In this document: positions 42,014-53,148 of the stretch, in pieces | Layout: the number at the start of each line of letters is the position of its first letter | How positions within the stretch are numbered: position 1 is the first letter of the stretch | Assembly (NCBI RefSeq): GCF_023898315.1 | Contig: NC_064619.1 | Location: 479,239,376-479,303,375 of the forward strand | DNA length: 64,000 nucleotides | Source of the DNA: Schistocerca nitens | Lineage: Eukaryota; Arthropoda; Insecta; Orthoptera; Acrididae | Direction: 5' to 3' | Position numbers and translations under genes: made by a program | Notes under the pieces: model-generated | The model's input: only the letters and a program-made list of their open reading frames with translations | The model's database searches: none | What the model was told of the DNA's origin: nothing

Positions 42014-43216
42014 TTAGCGATTACTAAATGATCCTGTAACGAAGCGGGCTGCTCTCCGTTGGATCTTCTCTATCCCTTCTATCAATCCTATCTGGTATGG
42101 ATCCCACACTGGTGAACAGTATTCAAGCAGTGGGCGAACAATTGTACGGTAATCTACTTCCTTCGTTTTCGGACTGCATTTCCTTCGGATTGTTGCAATG
42201 AATCTCAGTCTGGCATCTGCTTTACCAATGATTAATTGTATATGGTCATTCCAATTTAAATCACTCCTAATGCCTACTCCCGGATAATTTATGGAATTAA
42301 CTGCTTCCAGTTGCTGACCTGCTATATTGTAGCTAAATGATAAAGGATCTATCTTTCTATGTATTCGCAGCACATTACACTTGTTTACATTGAGATTCAG
42401 TTGCCATTCCCTGCACCATGCGTCAATTCGTTGCAGATCCTCCTGCATTTCAGTACAATTTTCCATTGTTACAACCTCTCGATGTACTACGGCATCATCC
42501 GCAAAAAGCCTCATTGAACTTCCGATGTTATCCACAAGGTCATTTATATATATTGTGAATAGCAACGGTCCTACGACACACCCCTGCGTCACAACTGAAA
42601 TCACTCTTACTTCGGAAGACTTCTCTCCATTGAGAATGACATGCTGCGTTCTGTTATCTAGGAACTCTTCAATTCGATCACACAATTGGTCTGATAGTCC
42701 ATATGCTCTTACTTTGTTTATTAAACGACTGTGGGGAACTGTATCAAACGGCTTGCAGAAGTCAAAGAACACAGCATCTACCTGGGAACCCGCGTCTATG
42801 GCCCTTTGAGTCTCGTGGACGACTAGCGCGAGCTGGGTTTCACACGATCGTCTTTTTCGAAACCCATGCTGATTCCTACAGAGTAGATTTCTAGTCTCCA
42901 GAAAAGTCCTTATAATCGAACGTAATACGTGTTCCAAAATTCTACAACTGATCGACGTTAGAGATATAGGTCTATAGTTCTGCACATCTGTTCGACGTCC
43001 CTTGAAAACGGGGATGACCTGTGCCCTTTTCCAATCTTTTGGAACGCTACGCTCTTCTAGAGACCTACAGTACACCGCTGCAAGAAGAGGGGCAATTTCC
43101 TTCGTGTACTCTGTGTAAAATCGAACTGGTATCCTATCAGGTCCAGCGGCCTTTCCTCTTTTGAGCGATTTCAATTGTTTTTCTATCCCTCTGTCATCTA
43201 TTCCGATATCTATCAT
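42014..43216 (-). pseudogene. LINE E reverse transcriptase, 400-codon open frame
   Basis: RT blocks in order: SLKRGKAAGPDRIPVRFY, KRAQVIPVFKGRRTDVQNYR, QHGFRKRRSCETQL, DAVFFDFCKPFDTVPHS (motif A), QGCVVGPLLFTIYINDL (motif B), MRLFADDAVVH (motif C), then WCREWQLNLNVNKCNVLRI and INYPGVGIRSDLNWNDHI. The frame ends TGSFSNR with a premature TAG at 42014-42016; homologous sequence goes on toward 41876. The catalytic FADD is kept. Truncated at both ends, it is unlikely to function. Confidence 0.9.
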
Positions 43217-43860
43217 TTCGTCATCTGTGTGACAATATAGAGAAGGAACTACAGTGCAGTCTTCCTCTGTGAAACAGCTTAGGAAAAAGACATTTAGTAT
43301 TTCGGTCTTTAGTCTGTCATCCTCTGTTTCCGTCCCACAGAGTGTCTGGACATTTTGTTGTGATCCACCTACCGCTTTGACATAAGACTAATTTTTTTTA
43401 GGATTTTCTGCCAAGTCAGTACACAGACTTTACTTTCGAATTAGTTGAACGCCTCTCGCATAGCCCACCTCACACTACATTTCGCTTCGTGTAATTTTTA
43501 TTTGTCTGCAAGGTTTTGGCTATGTTTTTGTTTGCTGTGAAGTTCCCTTTGCTACCGTAGCAGTTTTCTAACTCGGTTGTTGTACCACGGTGGCTCTTTT
43601 CCATCTCTTACGATCTCATCTAATGCATACTGTACGATTGTTTTCAACTTTGTCCACTGATCCTCAACACTATCTGTACTTGAGATAAAACTTTTGTGTT
43701 GAGCCGTCAAGTACTCTGAAATCTGCTTTTTGTCACTTTGCTAAACAGAAAAATCTTCTTATCTTTCTTAATATTTATGTTTACGGTTGAAATCACCGAT
43801 GCTGAAATCGCTTTATGATCACTGATTCCCTGTTCTGCGTTAACTGTTTTAAATAGTAGG

Positions 43861-45646
43861 GTTATTACATTAAAGTAACTAACTTTGTGTAATATAGCTA
43901 TGATAGATGCAATGTGAAAACAGAAATGTTGTCCACTATTTGTGGACTGCTCTGCGATTTCAACTTTAGCTCATTACCAGGGCAATATGTAATAGACCCT
44001 GAGTGAACTCAAAAGAGAAGTATCCTGCTGCCAGCAGACGTCCAGCACTGCGTCATTATACGCAAGGCTTTTCCGAAGGCTTTACTTGCGTGGAGGAAGG
44101 TCTGACAGTATCACAGCAGGGGACATATTTACCTTTGCTGCGAGCTTCCCAAGTTTCGGCGAAGTTTATCGTGAACAGCAAATTAGCCGGGTGCGAATAA
44201 CTACGAGAGATACAACTCACGGTTTAATTTTCGTGGCCCTGTGCCTCAAGACGCATAACTACAGGAATCTTTGCCTCAGATCTTACTATAAATGTTCTGG
44301 CTTCTTGCTGAACTATAATTTACGAGACGGTATTCCTTTGCTGTCACCAGAGACAGCAGCTTAGAAGGGGAACCCGGCATAGCTCGGTTGAGCAAAGTTG
44401 TCCTTCCTTATACGATAGCCTGGCTGTAGCTGTAATAGGAATACCGACCTGCCCGTTAAAAGTAATTCTGCCATCGTGTAGGCCGTTCTGTCAATCCTAC
44501 GATCACCACTTTTTCTAACAGATAAAGAATTACGTTTGCCTTTTACAAAAGTGCCCTATCTCTTCGCGCAAGTCACAAATAGACGTGACATAATTAATAA
44601 ACCACACCCTTGGATCTGTAGTCAACTGCAAGTTCCAGCTTTCGAGAAAATGCTTTGATATTCTTTGTTTGCCGCAAAAGTATCGCCAGAGCGCGAGGTA
44701 CGTCACAACGTTAACTGGGTAGCTTTTCCTAATGAAACTCTCACTAAAAAATGTGTCGGTGGCATGTGTGCCTTCACACGTTGCTCACGGTGCTCTGAAA
44801 TTTGATGCTTTGAACATTTTTTGATATGTATCACCTTGGGGAATACACTTGTTCTCTTGAAGTATTAAAGTAAAAAATTGAAAGCACACAATAAAGTACT
44901 AGAATTTACATGTTTTCATTTTAAATTACTGATAATTATAACAGGTTGTATAAATGATGACAAAATATGCTAATTTCTTTTGTTGATAATCTCATTGGAT
45001 TTCTCTAGGACACAAAAAATATTGATGTCATTGATCTTACCTACTTCCGCGACAACAAAAGAAAAAATCTTTCGATTAGATTTGGAAATAGAGCTCAAAA
45101 GTTCGAAACTGTTCTGTTAGAGTTACGCTACCAACTCACTTGCCTTAATGTAAAATCAAAACTTTGATTGTTATTCTCGTGAACAATTGACTGTTGGCAC
45201 TTAAGATAGAACAGGTTTCCCTTTATTTTAACCCTTCTTTCACCAAGTGAAGTTGCGAATGTGCCGGAGAGCGAGCTAGGATGGGCTCCCCTTGTTCTTA
45301 CAAATTATGGTGCAAAGTAATTGGCACTTTTTTCGAAAATTATCTACTGCATCTTAGCCAGAGATTTCAGTGCGAAGGAAAGATCGTTAAATGTTTCCAC
45401 TCCCATATGTTTGGAAGGTGCATAGAAAGGTTAAATGAGAACGTCTGTAAAAACATGACAGGCTGTTAAAGCTTTTTTCTTAACTTTTATTGTTATTTCA
45501 TCCAACTCGAACCATAATGGCAGGGGTTGAGCTGTCAGCGGTATAATATTCCGCTCTTCAGGCAATATGACAAAGAAAAGAAAAAGAATAGGATTGTTTT
45601 GTTTTAAATGAAAAATCGATGACGGGCAACAAAAAACGAAAATATA
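43861..45646. other. No feature recognised
   Basis: AT-rich DNA with short open frames only (longest about 92 codons at 44086-44364, no domain). No TE ends found. Confidence 0.4.
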
Positions 45647-46399
45647 CGGAGCATCCGGAAATTCTCATTACAGACTTGTAGGACTTGTAGAGGGGAGTGA
45701 GTACATAATATTTTGAACAGGAACCCATCTCTAGAAACGTACCGTTTACGTGCAACAGCCGTTTGAAAACGTGTTTACTAGGTAGATACACAACGAGGTA
45801 GTCATGCTGGAGAGCGGCTACGTCGGTTCCGCTGATGTCATTTGCCGCCTGTCCTAGCTCTCGACCAGATATGAGCCTCATTCACACGTGTCTGTGAGTG
45901 TTACAGCAACATATTTGAGTACACGTTTGCAGAATATACAGACATGATCCTTCTGAATGGCGGACATCATGCTAGTGGAACAGCTGATCGACGCCTTTAT
46001 CAAGATCGTTCTCCACAACATTTGAATCCTTTGCATTCCCTTTTCGCCATAATTATGCAACGGCTTTTAGGAAAGATGTCTTCATCGCCAGCAGGCGTGA
46101 CTGTGGTGCTCCAAGCAGACGCTGCACACCCGAATTGGAAGGGGCCGTATTGCAGCACTTCGAAGAGTGGTATACGAGCAATTTCTTTGTCTGTTAATGC
46201 GTGGAATTGCAAAATAAGTGATGCACTGGGTCACACATAATCAATTGCTTGTAAAAGTGGTAGCGTTACCAACACATTTTCAAATGGTTGTAGCACGGAA
46301 ACAGTACGTTTCCGGACATGAGTTCCAATTCAAATTATTATGCACTTATTCCCCTCTGCATGTCCTAGAAGTCTGTAACGGGAATTTCTGAACTCCCTG
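45647..46399 (+). mobile_element. Non-autonomous DD41D-type element with about 130-bp TIRs
   Basis: Left end CGGAGCATCCGGAAATTCTC and inverted right end CAGGGAGTTCAGAAATTCCC. TA lies on both sides (45645-45646 and 46400-46401). Shared inner text: TACAGACTT, GAGGGGA and CGTACCGTTT-like blocks. The 753-bp element retains only part of the transposase N-terminus. Confidence 0.85.
45905..46240 (+). pseudogene. DD41D-type transposase N-terminal remnant
   Basis: Text EYTFAEYTDMILLNGG and ASGTADRRLYQDRSPQHLNP matches the start of DD41D transposases (AEYADM...LYHERFPNR type). A later frame has GRIAALRRVVYEQFLC-like HTH debris near 46145-46195. No catalytic motif is left. Confidence 0.6.
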
Positions 46400-47199
46400 T
46401 ATACATTTTAAAGATGCGTCACAGAATGGTGAAAATCTTCAAAGGAAAACCACTAGAGTACTGCACTTTCATTTAAAATCTGAAGTACTTGCACTGAGAG
46501 AGAAATATGTCAGGAGGATAGAATGTTCCATACAGTTGACGGGTTGGGGGTAGAAAAGGTAGGGGTCTGTCAGATGGAACAACTGTGGAGGTGTAGGTAG
46601 GCGCTGAGGTGTATAGTGATAAGACAGTAGAAGGACATGCGGAGAGGAGGAGTTTGGTTTGTGGGTATGGTGGTGGTTACAAGAGGAAAGGGATGGGGAT
46701 GGATGTAGAGGGAAGGGGGGAGAGGAGCCCTAATGTGGAGCGGGATAGGAGGGGAAGAGCTAAGTTTGGGAGGAGGGATAAGTATTCAGGCGTATCTCAC
46801 CATTCGCGAGAGAGAGTTGGTTGAAGTTACATTGGGGGAGGATATGGAGTGTGCATAGGTGTAGGGATGGTGGGGCGTCTTTGTAAAGGCGCGGCAACAT
46901 ACCAGGATTGGTGATCAGAGGAGAGACGATGGGGTTATTGGAAACCAATTTGCGGATAGTATAGGAGACACGGTGGTGTTCGGTGTGGATGAGGAGGGGT
47001 GGGAACAGTTAAAGCTTTTTAAACTCTTATTCAAACTCCACCCCTCCTCAAGGTTCATCGACCACAAAAGTCAGAAAATAATTTACAACCGTGGAGATAA
47101 TACGTATGACATTTGTGGTTCTTTAGCTGTTGAACTGCTTGGTGTACATAAGACAGGTAGTCATAATTATCTCCTCAAAACAGCCAAGCAGCGACCATG
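46400..47199. other. Purine-rich stretch and a short hairpin
   Basis: Strongly G/A-biased plus strand at 46500-46990. GAGGAGGGGTGG (46990-47001) and CCACCCCTCCTC (47039-47050) are perfect 12-bp inverted arms around a 37-base loop. No domain found. Confidence 0.5.
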
Positions 47200-47720
47200 T
47201 CAGTAGGTGATGGTGTTAATCTTTCGTTACATACTCACCGTTCTTTGCGACATATTTTTCCAACAGTAGATGACTATGTGGAGATGCCAGTTGTAAAAAT
47301 CGCCATTTTGGTGATCAGGATGGGTTTCACTTTGAAATTCGCCTCGTCGTCACTCTCGAAATGTTTGCACGAAAGATTTTCTCGTCCGAGGAAACAGGAA
47401 GAAGTCATTGGGTGCCACATCAGGAGGTGTGGGGGATAGGGAATCAGAATTTGACAGCTCCGAGAGGCAGCAATAGGCTGCGGCCTACCCAGCAAGAGCT
47501 GGTATGTTGTTATGCAGCAGAACCAACAGAGCGGCGAACCTAATGATGATCGGTACGTCATGCATGAACTACTTTCGTTTTTTTCATTGTCGCCTCGACT
47601 GTAATTCGCCGGTCTTCTAGAACACAGGTCACCACTTCTTTCACGATTTCCGGTTTCTCATAGACAGGTAGTCTGTCTGTTGATTCTTCCACATTCACAC
47701 TTGTTTAACCACGCAGGACG
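47200..47720 (-). pseudogene. mariner transposase remnant, internally deleted
   Basis: Minus strand: near 47540-47720 VVTCVLEDRRITVEATMKKT, the N-terminal HTH area of mariner transposases; near 47270-47560 a region including GCHPMTSSCFLGREN-like debris; near 47200-47300 AIFTTGIST...CWKNMSQRT, the C-terminal end. Catalytic blocks are lost. TIRs not found. Confidence 0.55.
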
Positions 47721-48149
47721 TCTCAGCACAAGCTAACCATTATGTAATTACTAAGTCATGTGATGGTGCGTTGTTACTGTACAGATTCACAAACTCAGCT
47801 TGGTTATAATTCTTCAGACTCTCCCGGAGGCCTATTACATCTTGAGGTGTCGGGTATTCTGCCGGATATCAGTGTCGCTACAGTTTTCGTCAAAGTTGAG
47901 CATCACATCAACAAGATAAAGCGTCGAGCAAGCATGGCACTTTGGAGAGAAAGGATTAGAGATATGCGCCACAGCCTAGGTGTGGGAGCCAGGGTGTTGT
48001 TTCACTGAACATGGCAGCCTCCTTAGCAGCTGAAGACTGGGACAGGGTAGACAGTGCCTCTTGGTTTCTAGCGAAGTGCACCAAGAGGAAAGCTTCAGTA
48101 TGCCAGTCTGCGAAGTTCAACTGCACGAGTAACATAGGAAATAGGGGAC
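47721..48149. other. No feature recognised
   Basis: May include the 5' end of the Penelope-like element that becomes recognisable from about 48150. No definite motif. Confidence 0.35.
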
Positions 48150-48536
48150 AATCGCACTGCCATTAACCTAAGTGGCAACCATTTTGATGACGATACTTTG
48201 AAGGTACTCAGCAGGGTCTCGTCTTTGCAACAACTCCTAAAAATGTGCCCATTTCAAGTTTCATCAATGCGGCGGACCAAATAGCCAACAAACTTACTCT
48301 CTGTTTCAGATGAAATTCGCTGTGAGAACTACAGGGCGCTCACCAGGACAAAGCCTCAAAAATCGAAAGTCGTTTTGCAGGAGGCTGACTGTGATGAGAA
48401 AGTGGGTCAACATTTGAAGGAATGTCACTCTAGGGACAGAGTAGACAAGAAGACCAGGGCACCTCTGAAGGAAACCGGTATTTGTGTCAAGGTGATTAAG
48501 GAACTACGAATGAGAACGCCAGTTCCACCAAGGCTA
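48150..48536 (+). pseudogene. PLE 2 N-terminal region
   Basis: Frames read AINLSGNHFDDDTLKVLSR, then NYRALTRTKPQKSKVV and, from 48375, EKVGQHLKECHSRDR with ELRMRTPVPPRLY. This is the area upstream of the PLE reverse transcriptase, whose next residues (HGLPKVHKQG) start at 49952 after the LINE insertion. Confidence 0.7.
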
Positions 48537-49943
48537 TATTGTCATCACCTCCAGTTTTGGTTTAGGCATCCTTGCTTGCCCCAATTTCAAGTACATTGCA
48601 ACTGATCTTTTCATCTCTTTTTAATACGCCCTACATTCCTCTTCCCTTGAGGTGTACATTATTTTAGATACTCGTTCTTCTGGGATTCTTCGAATGTTTT
48701 CAGCTCCTTCTTTCTGATTCCCCTGTTTTACGAAGTATTTTCTGAAGTATCCTTTTGCAGTCAGATCATTCTTTATTTTACTGTTTTTATCCTATCTATG
48801 AGCCTGTAATCAGCGAGAGGTTTTAGGAGTCTCATGTATGATGCCTCAATACTCCTCCTCTGCCTAGTCTCTGACCCATACATTAGAACTGGCACCGCCA
48901 TCACATTATAAAATTAGCACTGTGTCTTTCCTAGCTTTTCTGAGTAGAGTGCTATTTACAGTACCTGCCAAACGCTGGAATTTTTGCTGTTTGTATTCTT
49001 GATCATTGTGTGTGATAAGTGAGACCTCACATCCCAGGTATGTAAAAGTATTTATTTTTTATACCGGCTTATCATTAATTATTAATATTGCTTACCTTGG
49101 AATGTCATTGTCTTAGTTTTACTTTTAGATATAGTCATATAGTAAGCATTTGCCACCTTTGCAAGTACGATACTGCTCTCTTTGATTTATCTTCTGAGTT
49201 AGCTAAGGTTACTTGGTCATCTGCAAACAGGAGTGTATTTACAACTTTATTATTAAGCTTATAACGGTGCGCTACTTCATTCTGGCATATCTTTAAGACG
49301 TCATCCTTGTACATATTAAACATAAGGGGTGATAAGGGATACCCTTGTCTCACTCATTGACAGATGAGTCTCACAAACGAACTTCTTTTTTGTACTTTGA
49401 TTTTATTATGTATTTTCCTATTGTTAGTTGCACTTATTAGGTGCAGCAGTATACTATTGTCTTCTAAAAATTTCTCGTGATCTATCTCTGTTAAGTTTAT
49501 CAAAAGCTTTCCCATAGTCAATAATGTGGGATGATTGTATTCTCTATGTTTTCCAATAATTTGGCAGGCTGGAGAAACAGTGACTAAAGAAGATCTTTCC
49601 ATCCGAAACCTATTCTGTTCCTCAGTAAGAAACGTTTCCGAAAGTACCTTTAGTCTATTTCTTATTGGTTTTGCATATTTCCTGTATGCAGAGTTCAGAA
49701 GACTGATACGTCGATAACTGTCACATTTTCTGTGCTCGCTTTTTTCAAACAACGACGTAACAACAGCTGTTTGCCAATCCTCTGGTATGTTGCTGTATTT
49801 CCAACAACTGTTTACAATGCTTGTTGGAAATACAGCAACAGGTCAGAGGATTGGCAAACAACAGGTGTAATCTCATTGTTTAAAAAAGGGAATCGGAGAA
49901 AATGTGACAGTTGTCGAGGAATTAGTCTCCTGAAATCTGGATA
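48537..49943 (-). mobile_element. LINE F with an inverted 5' arm, inserted in PLE 2
   Basis: Flanked by an 8-bp duplication caaggcta (48529-48536 and 49944-49951) inside the PLE. Most of it (48537-49806) is a minus-strand LINE. The last part (49822-49943) repeats about 125 bp of the same LINE region in plus orientation with about 80% similarity, around a 15-base spacer. This is a head-to-head structure like an inverted, duplicated 5' end. Confidence 0.75.
49135..49806 (-). pseudogene. LINE F reverse transcriptase
   Basis: Minus strand: LFEKSEHRKCDSYRRISLLN and YRKYAKPIRNRLK (fingers), EEQNRFRMERSSLV, then, across a stop at 49354, VRQGYPLSPLMFNMYKDDVL (motif B) and LLFADDQVTLANSED (motif C). 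Frameshifts and stops are present. The clade is not certain. Confidence 0.8.
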
Positions 49944-50487
49944 CAAGGCTACATGGGCTGCCGAAAGTACACAAACAGGGCGTACCACTGAGTGCAGTTG
50001 TGACAGACATAGGCACATCAACGTACCCAACAGCCAAATACTTGAAGAAACTGATGTTTCCATGCGTGGGGAAGTGTATTCACCGCAACCGCAAGTCAAG
50101 GGACATCTTGCAACATCTCAAGCAACCGATTTTGATGTGGTATCCGTGTTCACTACGGTGCCACCGAAAGGATCGATGAACTAATTGCAGAAAATTTAGC
50201 GACGCTGTGCTTAGCTTGTTCAGCCATGAACTGACCTCAACTTGTTTTCTCTATGGGGACAAAAATTACAAGCAGACACACCTTCTCAGAACCAGTCAGT
50301 ATGGCAACAGACATAGAGTATCTACGATCAATGTTCTGCAAGTAAGGACACGTGGCCAAACACATTCAGAAGATCCTTCAGCCAGCCACTTCGCCTCACG
50401 ATCTTGAAAATGAGCAAGATGAGGCAAGGACTGTGGCGTACCTGGCCGATGCGGGATCTATTTTTGACAAAATCAGCAGGATTCTCA
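49944..50487 (+). pseudogene. PLE 2 reverse transcriptase, internally deleted
   Basis: HGLPKVHKQGVPLSAVVTD and GTSTYPTAKYLKKL are the first PLE RT blocks. FDVVSVFTTVPPKGSMN is motif A. LSLFSHELTSTCFLYGDK follows after a shift. The expected motif B and the catalytic YxDD block are missing; the text jumps to YLRSMFCK and VAYLADAGSIFDKISRIL, the region after the RT. So the polymerase active site has been deleted. Confidence 0.8.
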
Positions 50488-50683
50488 CAAGGGAACCTCC
50501 CCATCGCACCCCCCTCAGATTTAGTTATAAATTGACACAGTGGATAGGCCTTGAAAAACTGAACACAGATCAATCGAGAAAACAGGAAGAAGTTGTGTGG
50601 AACTATGAAAAAATAAGCAAAATATATAAACTGAGTAGTCCATGTGCAAGATAGGCAACATCAAGGAGACTGTTGGCTTACGA

Positions 50684-50755
50684 GCGCCGTGGTCTCGTGG
50701 TTAGAGTGAGCAACTGCGGAACGAAAGGTTCTTGGTTCGAGTCCTCCCTCGAGTG
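50684..50755 (+). repeat. tRNA-like module, left arm
   Basis: Sequence gcgccgtggtctcgtggtta (A-box part), cggaacg (anticodon loop area), ggttcgagtcc at 50734-50744 (B box), end ctcgagtg. Length about 72 bases, like a tRNA, but part of a repeat arm. No CCA, and the acceptor stem is weak. Confidence 0.7.
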
Positions 50756-51379
50756 AAAATTTTACTTTTTTTATTTTCGCAAAGTTACGATCTGTCTGTT
50801 CATTCATTGACGTCTCTGTTCACTGTAATAAGTTTAATGTCTGTGTTTTGCGACCGCACCGCAAAACCGTGCGATTAGTAGACGAAAGGACGTGCCTCTC
50901 CAATAGGAATAGAAAACATTTGATCGCAAGGTCATAGGTCAACCGATTCCTCCACAGAAAAACACGTCTGATATATTTTTTACGACACTGGTGACGGCAT
51001 GTGCGTCACATGACAGGAATATGTTGTCGACCCACGTAACTTGCACACTTGGCGAATGGGTAAAAAGATTCTTCTACCTTGCCCGATTTAGGTTTTCTTG
51101 TGGATGTGATAATCACTCCAAAAAAGTGATGATAACATAAGAGTTTGTCACATAAACTGCATCAAATGAATGCAACAGTTTCAGAGTCGCACAGTTTTCC
51201 CTGTGCTCTGTCAAAACATATGTTTTTTACGTTTTCAAATGTTTCCGTGCGTAGACCGTCAAATTCTGTATATGTCCAAGCAAATCTGAACATGTCCTGG
51301 AATTTTGGAGAGCGAAGTTGATTATGTGTGAGTGCCTGAACTTTGATAATTATCTGAAAATAAAAAATTAAAAAATTTT

Positions 51380-51451
51380 CACGCGAGAGAAGATTTGAAC
51401 TAAGGACCTGTCGTTCCACAGCTGCTCACGCTAACCACGGGACCACGGCGC
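51380..51451 (-). repeat. tRNA-like module, right arm
   Basis: Inverted partner of 50684-50755: gcgccgtggtcccgtggtta, then cagctgtggaacgacagg, then a B box damaged to agttcaaatct. Mutation in this arm but not in the other suggests no selection on both copies. Confidence 0.7.
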
Positions 51452-51649
51452 TCGTAAGGTAACACTTTCCTCGATGTTGCCTACCTTGCGCATGGACTAC
51501 TCAGTTTGTATATTTTGCTTATTTTTTTCATAGTTCCACACAACTTCTTCCTGTTTTCTCGATTGATCTGTGTTCAGTTTTTCAAGGCCTATCCCTGTGC
51601 AAACTTATAACTAAATCTGAGGGGGTGCGATGGGGAGGTTCCCTAGTCA

Positions 51650-51740
51650 GGAAGCATAACATTAAATGTGTGTTCCGTTCATCTACAAAAATTAGAGGAC
51701 TTATGCGAAATGTGAAAGAGAACTTACGACTACGAAAATG
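51650..51740 (+). pseudogene. PLE 2 linker between RT and endonuclease
   Basis: The frame LVRKHNIKCVFRSSTKIRGL with MRNVKENLRLRKC is the linker of Penelope-type polyproteins. It directly continues the text left of the TIR element and is cut by the Tc1 at about 51741. Confidence 0.8.
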
Positions 51741-53148
51741 CACACATCAAAAAAAATTTGCATCACTCCGGTTCCAAGAACTCCTGAAGATAAACGTTGA
51801 CTGTGGATATTGTATCACAGACACAGTCCCTTTCCCTGTTCAGAGATGTCACTAAACGTGCTCAAAGATGTAAACAACCAAGCATGAGCAGCGCCTATTA
51901 GACGGAGGGGTCTGACAGCCGATCAGTCACTATTATTCCACCAAGACGAAGGTGGACGTCTCGTGTTGTCTGTAGTTCAACCATGCCTAGACGGTCAATA
52001 CCACGATTCGATCACGTCCGAATTGTTACTTCGTGTCAGGAAGGGCTCTCAAAGAGGGAAGTGTCCAGGCGTCTCGGAGTGAACCAGAGCGGTGTTGTTC
52101 GGATGTGGAGGAGATACAGAGAGACAGGAACTGTCGGTGACATGCCTCGCTGAGGCCGCCCAAGGCCTGCTACTGCAGTGGATGACCGCAGCCTATGGAT
52201 TATGGCTCGGAGGAACCCTGACAGCAACGCCACCATGTTGAATAATGCTTTTCGTGCAGCCTCATGATGTCGTGCTACGAATCAAACTGTGCGCAATAGG
52301 CTGCATGATGCGCAACTTCACTCTCGACGTCCATGGCGAGGTCCGTCTTTGCAATCACGACACCATGACGGGCGGTACAGATGGGCCCAACAACATGCCG
52401 AATGTTGGCAGGATTGGCATCACGTTCTCTTCATCGATGAGTGTCGCATTTGCCTTCAACCAGACAATCATTGGAGACGTGTTTTGAGGCAATCCGGTCA
52501 GGCTGAACGCCTTAGACACACTGTCCAGCGAGTGCAGCAAGGTGGAGGTTCGCTGATGTTTTGGGTTGGCATTAGGTGGGCCGACGTACGCCGCTGGTGG
52601 CCATGGAAGGCGCCGTAACGGCTGTACGATACGTGATGCCAGCAATCGACCGATAGTGCAACTACATCGGCAGCATATTGCCAAGGCATTCGTCTTCATT
52701 GACGAAAATTCGCGCCCCCATCGTGCACATCTTGTGTATGACTTCCTTCAGAATAACGACATCGCTCGACTAGAGCGGCCAGCATGTTCTCTAGACATGA
52801 ACCCTATCGAACATGCTTGGGATAGATTGAAAAGGGCTGTTTATGGACGACGCGAGCTACCAACCACTCTGAGGGTTCTACGCCGAATCGCCGTTGAGGA
52901 GTGGAACGATCTGGCCCAACAGTGCCTTGATGAACTTCTGCATAATATGCCACGACGAATACAGGCATGCATCAATGCATCAGGACGTGCTACTTGGTAT
53001 TAGAGGTACCGGTGTGTTCAGCAACGTGGACCACCACCTCTGAAGATCTCGCTCTATGGTGGTACAACATGCATTGTGTGGTTTTTATGAGCAATAAAGA
53101 GGGCAGAAATAATGTTTATGTTGATCTCTATTCCAATTTTCTGTACTC
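51741..53148 (+). mobile_element. Tc1 (DD34E) element in PLE 2, right TIR lost
   Basis: The left end cacacatcaaaaaaaatttg starts at 51741. Similarity to the usual 3' region (gtttatgttgatctctattc, attttctgtac) stops at about 53148, where PLE sequence resumes. So the right TIR is deleted. The TA target is not intact (TG). Confidence 0.75.
51983..53002 (+). pseudogene. Tc1-type transposase, decayed
   Basis: Starts MPRRSIPRFDHVRIVTSCQE, with HTH text REVSRRLGVNQSGVVRMWRR. After shifts: HHVLFIDECRICLQPDN (first Asp), then from 52566 FVFIDENSRPHRAHLV, where the second catalytic Asp is Glu, and ACSLDMNPIEHAWDRLKRA (catalytic Glu, 34 residues later: DD34E spacing). Ends INASGRATWY at 53002. At least two stops and two shifts. 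Confidence 0.85.

Larger units (their letters stand above)
40361..43860 (-). mobile_element. LINE E (CR1/Jockey type), 5'-truncated, carrying a mariner
   Basis: Minus-strand non-LTR retrotransposon. The 3' end is at about 40361 (inverted acatctacatctacgtctac repeat, same style of end as LINE D). Then follow 3' UTR, a mariner at 40556-41873, the C-terminal region, the RT, and an endonuclease-RT linker that fades near 43860. The endonuclease itself is absent. Confidence 0.9.
50488..51646. mobile_element. TIR element with a tRNA-like module in each inverted arm
   Basis: A 1,159-bp insert in PLE 2. Left end CAAGGGAACCTCCCCATCGC (50488) and inverted right end CTAGGGAACCTCCCCATCGC (51646). The arms are inverted copies for about 280-290 bp (50488-50775 and 51357-51646). 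TCA at 50485-50487 and 51647-51649 is a likely 3-bp TSD: removing the insert rejoins the PLE text ISRIL and RKHNIKCVF. Each arm holds a tRNA-like unit with A and B boxes. The 580-bp centre has no coding capacity that I can see. The superfamily is not recognised. Confidence 0.9.

Noticed and set aside
46609..46824. A basic, Gly/Arg-rich 71-codon open frame
   Set aside because: It reflects the purine-rich strand, not a conserved protein; no partner exon or domain.
50684..50755. A functional tRNA gene
   Set aside because: The unit is tRNA-like but lies in both arms of an inverted repeat, its acceptor stem does not pair well, and its partner has a broken B box.
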